From Morchella semilibera (Eukaryota; Ascomycota; Pezizomycetes; Pezizales; Morchellaceae): DNA of 64,000 nt. Within the stretch, counting starts at the first letter, position 1; each line of letters begins with the position of its first letter. The DNA lies in contig CM018608.1 in assembly GCA_009192285.1 (NCBI GenBank), positions 1,630,201 through 1,694,200 of the forward strand, given 5' to 3'. Position numbers and translations under genes: made by a program. This document shows, in pieces, positions 49,001-59,059 of the stretch. Under the pieces are notes generated by a model. The model was not told the DNA's origin. It made no database searches and saw only the letters and a list, made by a program, of their open reading frames with translations.

Positions 49001-50219
49001 TAGAAGAAGCAAGCAAGTTTACCTGACGAAATTCACAGATGTGTGCTTGGGAGATCATGTGATTAAAAGTACCGAAATGAAGGCGATACGTATATACCAT
49101 AGAATATAGTAGCGGGGAAATAAATGAAAGAAGGAAGCCCTTGACTATTCAGATTTCATGATGAGCCTCCGGACATATATATCAAGTTCTACTTCTATGG
49201 TACTTCGCTGCGACCAAACTTTGTAGGGGAATGCAACTTCATATATCGCCTTACACCGGCCATAAGAGAAATAAGACAAGGGATTTCAATTTTATGGTCC
49301 TCTATAGTTTTATGGTTTAGGGTTTTAATACGGGCTCAAGGGCGGCACCCCCAAAATTTGGTTGAGGCCATTTGCTTGGTTGCGAGGCTGGTTTCAGGCT
49401 ATTTTTGATACCACGAATTACCAGATGGAGTTGAGTTACTTATATCGGGAATTAATGCCAAGCATTCAAGATACAAGCAGGGCCCCAGATTTTTACCTCT
49501 TGCCCTCTCCCCTAGGCCTGGAGAAGTCACGGAGGGCGAGTGCAATAACCGAAGTCGAAATTTTGGTGGTAAAAGGGGGCCGATAATGCGAAGTGAGATA
49601 CATATGGCCATGGTTACTTATCCTCGACCAAGACCTCCGGAGATAGCTGTATCATAAGTACATGTACTAAAGCTAGCATCGGCCAATATCTCGATATAAT
49701 TCCAACCCCACGCATGCTACACTCACACCGACCCTAAAATACATTGATTTCCTCAAATAGGCTCAAAGATATCTGTCTACTGCTCTTCCGGAGGTGCGAG
49801 AAATGCATCACTTGGTTCATACACGGTTCTTAGCTTTTAAAGATGGCCCTTTTGACGAGTTTTACGATTCATTTGGAGATAGTCTCCTACTTTAAGCACT
49901 ATATTAGGTTTTATGGGGGCGAGGTATAACAAATAAAAATACTAATTGATGTTATTAAATAACAGTTATAATTATATAAGTTATAAAGGAGAAGGGAAGA
50001 CCGTGAGTTCAACCCAGTTGGAACCGTTTGTTTGATTCTTGGCATAGCAATAAAAGCCTCAGTAAATGTGTAAAATGGGACTCGTGTTGCATTTGCTTAT
50101 GCATTTACTGATGCATAAACAAACACAACTACAGTACTATTTATAGGGAGAAGGATGATTATTTCCTGATGTAGTAGAGTTGGTAATCCACGCAATATAA
50201 GTCATACTTAGCCATGAGT
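46084..50219. other. intergenic region
   Basis: The MITE at 46493-46670 is the clearest feature. A 112-codon ATG frame at 48001-48339 is somewhat protein-like but unrecognised and has no partner exons. Degenerate tRNA-like boxes lie near 50165-50235. A possible relative of the 43122 element spans roughly 49790-50130. TACATGTA occurs near 47370 and 49660. Confidence 0.55.
46493..46670. mobile_element. MITE-like element, TA-flanked, TIR CAGTCGCAACTC(A/G)ATATGCC
   Basis: The left end TACAGTCGCAACTCAATATG continues CCGGAT. The right end in reverse complement is identical over 26 bp except one A/G difference. TA lies at both outer ends; the element is 174 bp between them. The CAGTCG... start and long near-perfect TIR are typical of fungal pogo/Fot-type ends. 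The near-identity of the arms makes it the youngest-looking MITE in the window. Confidence 0.85.
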
Positions 50220-52484
50220 TTAATTCCTGGTCTTCTTAATCAGGTCTGCTGCCTACATAATCATAATATGTATTAGCATTTCTATCTTGTTATAATAGAC
50301 TATCATTATACTGACCTTCTCCGCCACCGCATAAATAGTGGCCTGTAAATGCGCCGCAGGCACCACTGGCACTACCCCGGCATCTATTACCCTCAATCCT
50401 GCGACACCATACACTCTCAACTTGTCATCTACTACTCCTCCTATGTTTTTTGGCATCATTGGGGTCGTGCAACACACATGCGAGAAGCTTGGTGACATTG
50501 TTTCTCTCAAGTACTCCACAATCTGCGCATCCGTCGTTAGATTTCTAGTGGTAGAGGTCTCTATGGCACCAAGCTCTACCATGGCCGGCGTTAGCATTAA
50601 TTGCCGTCCAGCTCGGAAAGCGTCAATCATCAGCTGCATATCCAATGGGTTCGTGAATGCCCGCCAGTCTACTGTGGGCGGCGTGAAGGGGTCAAGAGAC
50701 GAGGCACGGATGTCACCACGAGAGAGAGCATGCGAGAGTGAGATGACCAGAGGGCCAGCTGAGCCAACGCTATATTCAATTGTCGCCGCGTCATTGGAGC
50801 CCCAGACATCGAGGAGGAGCTCGCGCTGCTTCTGGTAACCGGTCGATACGCTTGGGTTAACTTCGGAATTGAGATAGGTCTCGTTCTGATGGCGGCCCTG
50901 TGAGACAAGGTATGCTGTGCGGTTGGTAAATGAGTTTGTGGAGATAAACGCAAGTGCATTGCCGGCGGAGACAGTGTATGGGCCAGTCTTGGTCGTATTA
51001 TAGAGTTCACGGTAGTAAGCTGCCAGTGCGGCGTCTGCGGTGAGATTTTGGGGACTAAAGGCGAGGTTTGTGACTTTTTGGGGTCAGTTAATTATGGTGA
51101 TGTGGGGTTGTTGGGGAGGTTGTCTTACAAGTGTAGGGTACTATCAGGGAGGGGTGATCCTGAAAGTTACTCCCTACGCCAGGGAGGTCTGATACCATCT
51201 CGATATCAAGCTCCTCAAGCATCTTTTGCGGCCCAATTCCGGAGAGCTGTAGCAGCTGTGGTGTATGCACAGCACCGGCAGCAACAATGACTTCAACAGT
51301 AGCATTTACAGAATACCTTGATTGACTACTGCCAGCCGAATACTATAATATCATAGAATTAGCATAATATAGCTACCAGCTAATCACAACTGAGGAAGGA
51401 TATAAAACCTCAACACCGTAAGCCACCGCATCCTCCATCAGAATTTTAGTAACCTGATTTCCAGTTAATAAATGATAATTGGGACGAGCGACCGCCACAT
51501 CATGGTCATCAGGGCGAGTAAATGAGCGGGTCATGCTGTTGGGGTTTAAAGAGTTTGGGAGGTAGAAGACACCGACTGCGCTGGCAGCTTGATCCTGAGA
51601 GGTTGCAACACCCATCTGGTTCAAGGCTAATATGAAGTTCTCTAGGTACGGATAAAGAACCGGAGTTAGTATCACTAATACATGTAGTGTGGCCATGGTA
51701 CTTTGAGAGACACACTTGTTTGATTGTATATGAACGGTGGATAACTGGCATGGACGGAACCATTGAAACCATGCACTGAAGGTTCATATGTGATACCGAA
51801 TTCATTGACAAGCTCCTCCGGTGGGGGAGTGAATCTCTCGCTCTATAACCCATAACTGGTCAGTATCTACACCACACAGCATGGAGTCAAATGATGGTTG
51901 AACCTTTATAAAGTACGGCAGTAACCCTTCCCACCCCCAACCCTCATTACCCAATGCCTCCCATATATCGTAATCGGCCGGAGAGCCACGATGAAACAGC
52001 ATCCCGTTCAAGGCACTACCCCCACCGACAACTTTACCAAGCGGAATTGTAATATTACCGTTTATCAGGACATCTTGTGGGACTGTAGGTACTTGCCAGT
52101 CGTAGGAGGTCCCTAGGGTCCCACCAACATCACCGGGGACGTAGATGCTGTCTTCGTGCTTGTCACTGTTGTTGTTGTCAACCTTCTCTTGGGTTCCTAA
52201 ATATACACGGCATTGGTCCACTTACAGTTCGCCTGCTTCAATCACGAGTACCGTTGCTGTATGAGTGCTTAGAAACAAGACCAAATCAAATTTGAGAATT
52301 ACCGGGCACAGAACATACTAGTCAAGTCCTCCGTCAGTCGATTCGCCACAACTAGCCCTGATAACCCGCCACCAATAATGACATAGTCGTACTCATCACG
52401 CAGGTCCTCGCGGCGTTCAATTGCTAGATAGGCGGAGGCCGTAGTTACGGCGATGTATAGGAAAGAGAGTTGATTCCAGAGCAT
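50220..52484 (-). CDS. secreted GMC family FAD-dependent oxidoreductase
   Basis: Eight-exon model: 52484-52319, 52256-52226, 52165-51904, 51842-51716, 51641-51391, 51342-51129, 51073-50316, 50252-50220 (1842 nt, 613 aa, all in phase). A hydrophobic N-terminus ending TTASA (residues 1-18) looks like a signal peptide, so secretion is likely. The FAD-binding Rossmann motif VIIGGGLSG is at about 35-43, followed by TTVLVIEAGEL. GMC hallmarks follow: VPGDVGGTLGTSYDW, GKVVGGGSALNGM, the signature AAGAVHTPQLLQLSGIGP (300-318), and the C-terminal PAAHLQATIYAVAEKAAD with the catalytic His at about 592. Relatives include glucose, choline and aryl-alcohol oxidases/dehydrogenases; the substrate is not predictable. 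Exon 2 is 31 nt. The nearest acceptor for exon 3 would break the frame; the AG at 52166 restores it. No defect is seen. Confidence 0.92.
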
Positions 52485-54080
52485 TGTCTGTTATATCAAC
52501 GTGGGCGGTTATAGAATTAATGAATTAAACAGAAAAAAGAAAAAAAAGTAGTTTATTAACCATGACATATGGGGGAACCTGTCCTTTTTATGCACAATCC
52601 ATCCCCGCTAGTGCTATGGCGACTGCACTCCCCATGCAGGTAGTTGGTTCCTAATAGATCCTCGAATTAATTTATTTTCCAGGGACAGGCCTAGGTTAAA
52701 TAGTACAACCAGACCAAACCGGGCTCCCCTAGCGTCGCTTAGCAGGGTCAGATGAATAACTTATATATATATATATATGCGTGCCCAGAATCCTTGCCTA
52801 GCTGAGCATGAGATGCCAGCTCGCGATCGAGTTTATTAGGGCTGACAGCAGTGGAACCCATCGCCGTAGCCGTGAGGCTGCATGCGAGTATATGCTTATG
52901 GCGCGAGAAGGCATATATATAGGGGGTGGGTGTGTAAACCTCAGAGGAATTTTTTTTGTATGGGAATTAGACCGTTAGGCTAGGCACTAGTACAATTATG
53001 GGAGTAGATCTCCCAATTTCTATAGACTGATTGGCTGCAAACGTACGCTGAAGTTTACACACCTACCCTCCATAGCTTCTCGAGCCATACATGTATGTAT
53101 GGGAAGAAGAGCTACCAACCCTGTAGCCTACCCCCGTCTCCTATCCTCGTAGAATACCAAAAGAAATACCAGTTGGTTAGGATCTGATCTGCTGTTATAA
53201 TATATTTCAGTAAAGAATTATGTTAGTGCACCCCCCCCCCCGGTGTTTTGCTAGCTGTGGACAGAATATACAGAATATATATATAGAAAACTGCAACTTA
53301 ATGCGTTGCAGATGGCACTCGATATTGCTTTGTGCGGTCTATACTCCTTCCCTATAAGCTATATAAGCTAGCCCCAGCCTTGCAGAAATAACAGTAGTTA
53401 ACCCTCAATTACTTTATTACTAGATTTTATCAACTATTTTCTTTATTTTACACTATAGCGCTAGCTATGGCGCCTCCGGAAAGTGACCAGGAAGTAGCAT
53501 CTCGGAAGCCAAAGAAATGAAAGCGCACCTGACCTCAAACAATTAAGGCGCTCCGATAAAACACCACCGCAAGCTATCAGTATTCAAGATGCTTCCAGTA
53601 CTGATGCCACGGAGTAGTCTTGATCAGAAAGAACGCATAGGCAGACTCTACAAGCTGGTTAAGCACCCTACAACAAGAAACAACCCCGCTGCCATGACAA
53701 GAACCATCTACCACCAGATCGCTGCACCGATCTGCATACCCCCGTGTAGTGTACTTCCTGGAAGCGCGTTAAAGTATACAATTTCACGCTTGTTGGGGGG
53801 AGAATGTATTGGAAGAAATGCCGCGGGCGGCAGGCCCGTCTCTGGTCCTTTCGCATACATCAACAACTAGGATAGGGTGGAGCGTCTCTACCCGGATAGC
53901 CGCAGCCGCGGATATATCGAGCTCCCAACTTGATCCCGCTCCCACCATACTGGTCTCACCACCGACAATGATTGTCTGAACTTGGGGAACCTGGATATGC
54001 GGCGCGCGCTGGAGTAGAAGATTATCCCCTTTAAATAAATGAATGGTTGACGTTTCTTTCCTTCTATCTCGTAGATACCG

Positions 54081-54100
54081 GTTAGGGTTAGGGTTAGGTT
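54081..54100 (+). repeat. interstitial telomere-like repeat (TTAGGG)3
   Basis: GTTAGGGTTAGGGTTAGGTT: three near-perfect copies of the fungal telomere unit within the window. A shorter CCCTAACCC match exists near 5113. Such short tracts are often left by double-strand-break repair. They do not show that this is a chromosome end. Confidence 0.8.
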
Positions 54101-56574
54101 TATAGCATATATGCATTGATCGATTTATAAGGCCTCGCTGTGCTGTGGCTCTACGCTTGGGAATAAGTTCTATCTTGTATGTAATGTGAGCATGAGTGGG
54201 CCCGAGACGAGCCCCGAGCTGTACGGCTCGGGTTGTGACAAAGAAGCATGTTCGAGCTTTAGAGTATGGCTCGAGTTAAAGAGCAAGGGTCTTTTTTGCT
54301 TCCTTTTTTTAATTCATCAACCGCATAAAGATCAAGGGTCAAATAGTTTGTCTAAGAATAGTTATCTTTGTATACAGTAGTGCCTGAAATCAGCTATGGA
54401 AACGTTTAGGAACATTGGTACCCTTATGTTGGCTCAGGTAGTAGGAACTACGGGCTAAGGCTGGAGGGTCAAGTTGATCAATTGAGCAGGTCACGAACCA
54501 TCATCTATCCCTACGAGTCCTCCCAGTGCTCATTAGTTCACAATCTTTCAAGCATTTGATAATATTTTTCTTTATTTTGAAATAATCCAGCACGTTTACT
54601 GATGACCCCTCAAAAAGACAAATTCTTATGTGGCTTTTACGAACGGGTCCTGGTATCTATCTTATCAAATAATAGATCCCCATACAAATCCGCTTTCTAT
54701 ACTAGAGGGGGTCAACATGCCAGGCTAAGGCATATCAGTTGAGTCGCTGCCGCAGGGCGGCGGTGGCCGCGGCCACACATAGTCCCTATCCTATTCTCCT
54801 GCCCGCCTACTGCCTCTATAACAGTTTTCCTTTATCTAGATCAAATTAGGTAGGTTTGTACACGGATAGCACATCGCCGGAATGACGGGATGCGGCCGTG
54901 AGGGATTATCACTCGGACATAATATATCACTCGGTGTCGCTATCGGTATATCGGTTTTTTTTTTTTTTGTTTACTTCATTAATTACATCCAGCCTTTAGG
55001 CTATGGTAATACCCTCTCCCTCTGGAGAAGCCTATTTTCCTCCCCTCATCCCGCACTCTATCAAAAGCAAAAACATACAAAAGAAAACAAAAAACCCCAA
55101 CTTCTACAGCGCTCGCCAGCCTGGTGCGCTCACTATCTCGAGCCTCATCATTCACCAGGTAGGTCCCCCTGAACTTTTCATTTCACCCTTCCACTTCCAT
55201 TTATCAATTTCTTTCCAGCCCACCCCATCCCTATTGTAATTCCCTTTCCTCCCTTTCCTCTTCCATATCCCTCTCGCCCGCTCGATATATCGTTTGAGTG
55301 ATTGATTATATTTTGTTGTTCTATTTTCTTTTTTGTATACCATTAACTGTAAAGTGATTGGTTCGTTGGTTAGTTTCCTAATTGTACACCATTTGAGAGG
55401 CTCGTGTTAGGCGTACTGGCTATTGAGAACACATTATGAGGGCCGGGGCTGGTATATACTTGGCAAAAAGATCTTCTGAGTATGAGCCCAGCTGCATGGG
55501 GCTCGTGGTTGTCTCCTCTGAGGTTATGCCATGTAAGAGGAAAGGTATCTGACCTGTAAGCTGGTGAAGTAGTGAGTGAGAAAGCTTATTCAGAAGGACA
55601 AAGATTTTAGGGAGAGAGTGTATCGGGGACACGATATTAGAGAATAGATTATGATTACTCAGCAGAGCTAGCGCCAAGGCTGAGCCTGGACATCCAAGTT
55701 CGAGGCTAAGTCTAAGTCTAGCTTTGGTCCCAGGCTCGAGGTTTGGTGCGCTATGTATCTCAGAGCCTGGTGAAATTGGAGCTAGCGCACGACCACGAAA
55801 ATAAAAACCCCGCGAAAACATACAGTTTTCTCTCAGATAATTTTTTAAGCAGCAGTTATTTGTGCCTACTATTTGAATTTTCTACGCGAGCCCTGGTTGT
55901 TGAAGGTTTGATTCACTGTAGAGAGATGTAAATAAAGGATGAAGGTTTTGATTCACTGTTTACACTATTCAAGATGATAACCTAATCATGAAACATGTAC
56001 ATACCGTGATGATATTGTTGGAACGAGAGACAAAAGGAAACGAAACGGAGAACCACCGGTGACGCCACGTGATCGCTACCGCCGCCAAGAAGCCAAGACG
56101 CGCGCTGATCTCTAGCCGCGCTCTCGCTCTCGCTTACAAACATGGGTGGCCTGACTCATGCCCCACAGCGAAGTGAGAAGTTGTGCTGAGGTAAGCATAA
56201 CCTACATCACACAGGGTATGGCGAGGCTTGGCAGTTTTTACTATTCCCATTCGACGTCACAATAACTCCAGTTGGTGATTTTTCTCCGCCTAGGCTTGCC
56301 CGTATCATGAACAAGGGATCAAGTAGCACCCAAATTTTTTAAAAAAGTGATATTACTCTTCCCAGAAATTCGATACAGGTAATGTATGTACCTACCCTAA
56401 AGCTAACTTTCATGATTCTACCGTCCCATATATATATATACCCTAGGGTACATCGATTTGTATGGTGACACGGTAATCTATCCTGGGTACAGGGATAAGA
56501 AATGATAATTCTGCATGTTTTGGGGTCAAAAAGTGAAGTTATCTTTCGTACTGGATATAGACCGATATATATCC

Positions 56575-56690
56575 TCCTATCAGGATAGGTGTTTCTCGAG
56601 AGCATGGATATCCTGATAGGACGATATGTATATATATATCCTGATAAGACGATATATATATCTTGATAGGATGATATATCGCGGCTAGCT
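56575..56690 (+). repeat. AT-rich minisatellite, about 24-bp unit
   Basis: Four imperfect copies of a unit containing ATATCCTGATAGGACGATAT, with variable TA-dinucleotide spacers. The unit is partly palindromic (ATCCT...AGGAT), so single strands can fold. An antisense ORF across it is an artefact. Confidence 0.75.
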
Positions 56691-57059
56691 GCCGTGCTCT
56701 GCCAAGCCATCACGAACTTTTTCAGCTTCATCACCCAATCATCACTAAACTACTATATGCATCACCGCCCACATCAATAGCACCTTCAGATCATCTCATC
56801 CATCATTGGGCTTGCCAGAGTTGGGGAACACAATAACTACAAGAAGTATTTGCACATGAATCCGAGCAAAACAGGTTGGGGTTTATCTACTACTGTTCTA
56901 ATGATCTTGATAGTTGGCATTCATGATGGTGAAGATGAGAAGCTGATGGTGATAGTGATAGCGATAATGATGATGATGGTGATGATGTTGATGTTGATGG
57001 TTCAACTTGCTGCCCTGCCGTCTCCCCGCCGCCCTGCCATCTCCCGCCGCCTGCCTCTG

Positions 57060-57226
57060 CCCCTCCCGCCCCCTGCCGTTCCCGCCACCCTGCCGCCCTG
57101 CCGTTCCCGCCACCCTGCCGCCCTGCCGTCCCCGCCATCCTGCCGCCCTGCCGTCCCCGCCACCCTGCCGCCCTGCCGTCCCCGCCACCCTGCCGCCCTG
57201 CCGTCCCGCCATCCTGCCCCCTGCCG
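57060..57226 (+). repeat. GC-rich minisatellite, 25-bp unit
   Basis: About six tandem copies of CCTGCCGTCCCCGCCACCC plus TGCCGC, with T/C variants. The 25-bp period is not a multiple of three, which is why long Ala/Pro/Cys or Gly/Arg frames run through it in several frames of both strands. These are not called as genes. It is very GC-rich in otherwise AT-rich surroundings and sits 210 bp from the LINE insertion. Confidence 0.88.
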
Positions 57227-57439
57227 CCTGCATGATAGCTTATACCCCCCTATATGATAGCTTACCATACAGCAATGATAGAAGGGCTCTAGATATCGGG
57301 GAGTGGAGATATGCCTATCCCGAAAACTCGTGAAAGTGCACGAGTTACGCAACTAGAGGTATAAAGCATCCTTGGTTTTAGGATACATTAGTATGGGAGA
57401 TTTTCATCCTCTATAGACAATAAGTTATCTTTTCGACTC

Positions 57440-57455
57440 GTGTACCACAGGGATA
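57440..57455 (+). repeat. target-site duplication of the LINE, 3' side copy
   Basis: GTGTACCACAGGGATA, identical to the copy at 59044-59059. It directly abuts the T-run at 57456-57466, which is the poly-A tail of the minus-strand element. Confidence 0.9.
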
Positions 57456-57648
57456 TTTTTTTTTTTAATCAATTGTATTTGTTTAAGGTACAAAACATTG
57501 CATAAAGTTAAAACTATGGCATAAAAAACCTCTGTGCCTCCTCAAAACGACTGTCCCCTTAACGAAATAAATCAAAACCAACTCCTACAAAGGAAATAAA
57601 CATAAGAACTAAAATTTGGCTTTAGGCCGGTGCCTTCAGTAGGACTTT

Positions 57649-59043
57649 TTAGGACGCGTATATTGGGTCGAATGGGAGACCCAGTATTTGTGATTCGGTT
57701 GTGGACATTGTGGTTAGAGTGGAAATTGATGTCCCTGAGTGTGGTGGTGAAATCTCGTGTGGTATTGGGTAATTAATTCTCGCGGCCACAATAAAGCCGC
57801 TGAGGATTGTGGAGAGGTGTGGGTTTGTCCAAATCTCTGAGAGAGAGGTAACGGAGGCGATTTCTAGTGGCCTAAGGTTTTCGATTTTTGTGCATCTCAG
57901 AATAATGTGCGAGGGTGTCTCGTCTTCCAAGTTGCATCTAGTGCATAGTGAGGGGAGGTGGATATTGATCCATGACATCAGCAAACTCAACTTGTGACTG
58001 GAGTCTCCCAACAGTCTCCCAAGTCTCCTGAGAGTCTCCTGAGACCCCTTGATATTTTTTGAGTCTCATGAGGCTCAGGAGACATCAGGAGACAAATGAA
58101 GTCTTGCTGATGGATTTTTGTCCGCGTAGGTAACTTTTGCCTGCTCTCATTTGGTGTATGCGAGATGCAACAAATTTGTGAAGATTGGTAAAGAAAGGCG
58201 GCGTTGTTGTTAGGGGGTATGGGTAGTAAGCTGGTGGTGGGTAGTGGTAGTTCCAATTGGCTATGAGTTGAGACTTTGCTCTGGCGGCCATCTTATTGGG
58301 GGGGACACCTTCTTCAATAAGTGGTCTAAGAATTGAGCAGAGGTGTTCGATTGGGAGATGGTTAACTCCTTTGATTGCTTTGGAGTTCCATTTCTTGGGA
58401 GGGTTGGGTAGTGCTTTTAGCAATGATGTATGGGAATAAAATCTGTCGGAAGTTGTGGTGGGAAAGGATTGAGAAGTCCTGCCTGTAACCGGATTGGCCA
58501 TGGGGGGAGCTTGTAAAATTCTGATGGCGTATTTGCATTTCAGAAAGTGTAGATAGAGGTCTAGGGGGGGTGAACCGGCTTCTGCCCATAGTGCGCGTTG
58601 ATTCGTAGATCTGAAGCATCCTGTAGTCCATCGGAGGACTGAGTTCCAGAATGTGTTCATTTCTTTGATTGCTGATGTTGGGGTGAGGACTGCGCCTCCG
58701 TATGTGAGCATGGGTCTTATCGCCATGAGGGCGATTTTTCTGCAATTTTGTGACGATAGGCCTTTCCCTGCAGAGGAAAAGCGTTGAATTATACCGAAGG
58801 CGGCCCTTGCTGCGGCAAGTCTTCGTTTGTAGTGTTCGTTGGGGTTGAGTGAAGAAGACAGCCAAAAACCTATCCATTTTACCTGACTTGAGGGTTGGAT
58901 TACTTGGCCCTCTAGGTTGATTGGTAGATAACACACTTGGGAGCGGTCCCTGGGGGTTCTCCATTGAATTATATCGGTTTTCGTAACTGAGAAAAAGATG
59001 TTATGAGGATGTGCTAATTGGATTAGCTTGTTGTAGTGTTGAG
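57649..59043 (-). pseudogene. LINE ORF2 remnant (RT C-terminal part and zinc knuckle)
   Basis: The first segment (about 59043-58085) encodes ITKTDIIQW-like, VKWIGFWLSSSLN, MLTYGGAVLTPTS and HQMRAGKSYLRGQK motifs of the post-catalytic RT region of LINEs. It has no ATG of its own. It ends in a block of repeated GAGACTC-type words (about 57995-58090) that breaks the frame. The second segment (about 58011-57649) carries the zinc knuckle CTRCNLEDETPSHIILRC. The catalytic domains and endonuclease are absent, so the copy cannot move by itself. Confidence 0.8.
57990..58095. repeat. GAGTCTCCTGA-type repeat block inside the LINE ORF
   Basis: AGTCTCC/GGAGACT words recur at least eight times in about 100 bp, on both orientations, so parts are self-complementary. 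It interrupts the LINE reading frame between the RT part and the zinc knuckle. It could be a post-insertion expansion or an insertion. Confidence 0.6.
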
Positions 59044-59059
59044 GTGTACCACAGGGATA
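59044..59059 (+). repeat. target-site duplication of the LINE, 5' side copy
   Basis: GTGTACCACAGGGATA, identical to 57440-57455. It marks the truncated 5' end of the minus-strand element. Confidence 0.9.

Larger units (their letters stand above)
52485..57439. other. gene-free region with repeats
   Basis: No supported gene. An ATG frame beginning MAPPESDQEVASRKPKK at 53467 stops after 17 codons and may be a decayed ORF start. An interstitial telomere-like repeat is at 54081-54100. The antisense frame 55821-55420 (133 codons) contains low-complexity Leu/Ser stretches and is not recognised. Around 54200-54290 and 55650-55740, CTCGAG/GAGCTC words recur. Two minisatellites lie at 56575-56690 and 57060-57226. 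Confidence 0.55.
57456..59043 (-). mobile_element. 5'-truncated non-LTR retrotransposon (LINE)
   Basis: Minus-strand insertion of 1588 bp bounded by identical 16-bp direct repeats (57440-57455 and 59044-59059), with an 11-base A tail at its 3' end (57456-57466 as T on the plus strand). It holds only the 3' part of ORF2: the reverse-transcriptase thumb/connection region after the catalytic YADD block, then a C-terminal CCHC-like zinc knuckle, then a 3' UTR of about 180 bp. These features show target-primed reverse transcription with 5' truncation. The protein style is that of fungal Tad1-type elements; the clade call is inference. Confidence 0.9.

Noticed and set aside
50165-50235. tRNA-like boxes (AGTAGAGTTGG ... 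GAGTTTAATTCC)
   Set aside because: The B box departs from GGTTCGANTCC at several positions and no cloverleaf with a 7-bp acceptor stem could be drawn.
40686-52484. A secondary-metabolite gene cluster around the P450 and GMC genes
   Set aside because: No polyketide synthase, NRPS, terpene cyclase, transporter or cluster regulator is present, and genes are several kb apart.
53467-53520. Start of a possible helix-turn-helix transposase (MAPPESDQEVASRKPKK)
   Set aside because: It stops after 17 codons and the following frames hold no convincing transposase motif.
55420-55821. 133-codon antisense frame with an ATG
   Set aside because: Low-complexity Leu/Ser/Ala content derived from repeated GAGGCT/AGTCTA words; no family match or exon partners.
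56898-57352. Gly/Arg- and Pro/Cys-rich frames over the GC-rich minisatellite
   Set aside because: The 25-bp repeat period is not a multiple of three and frames are open on both strands in several phases, which is the signature of a tandem repeat rather than of coding.
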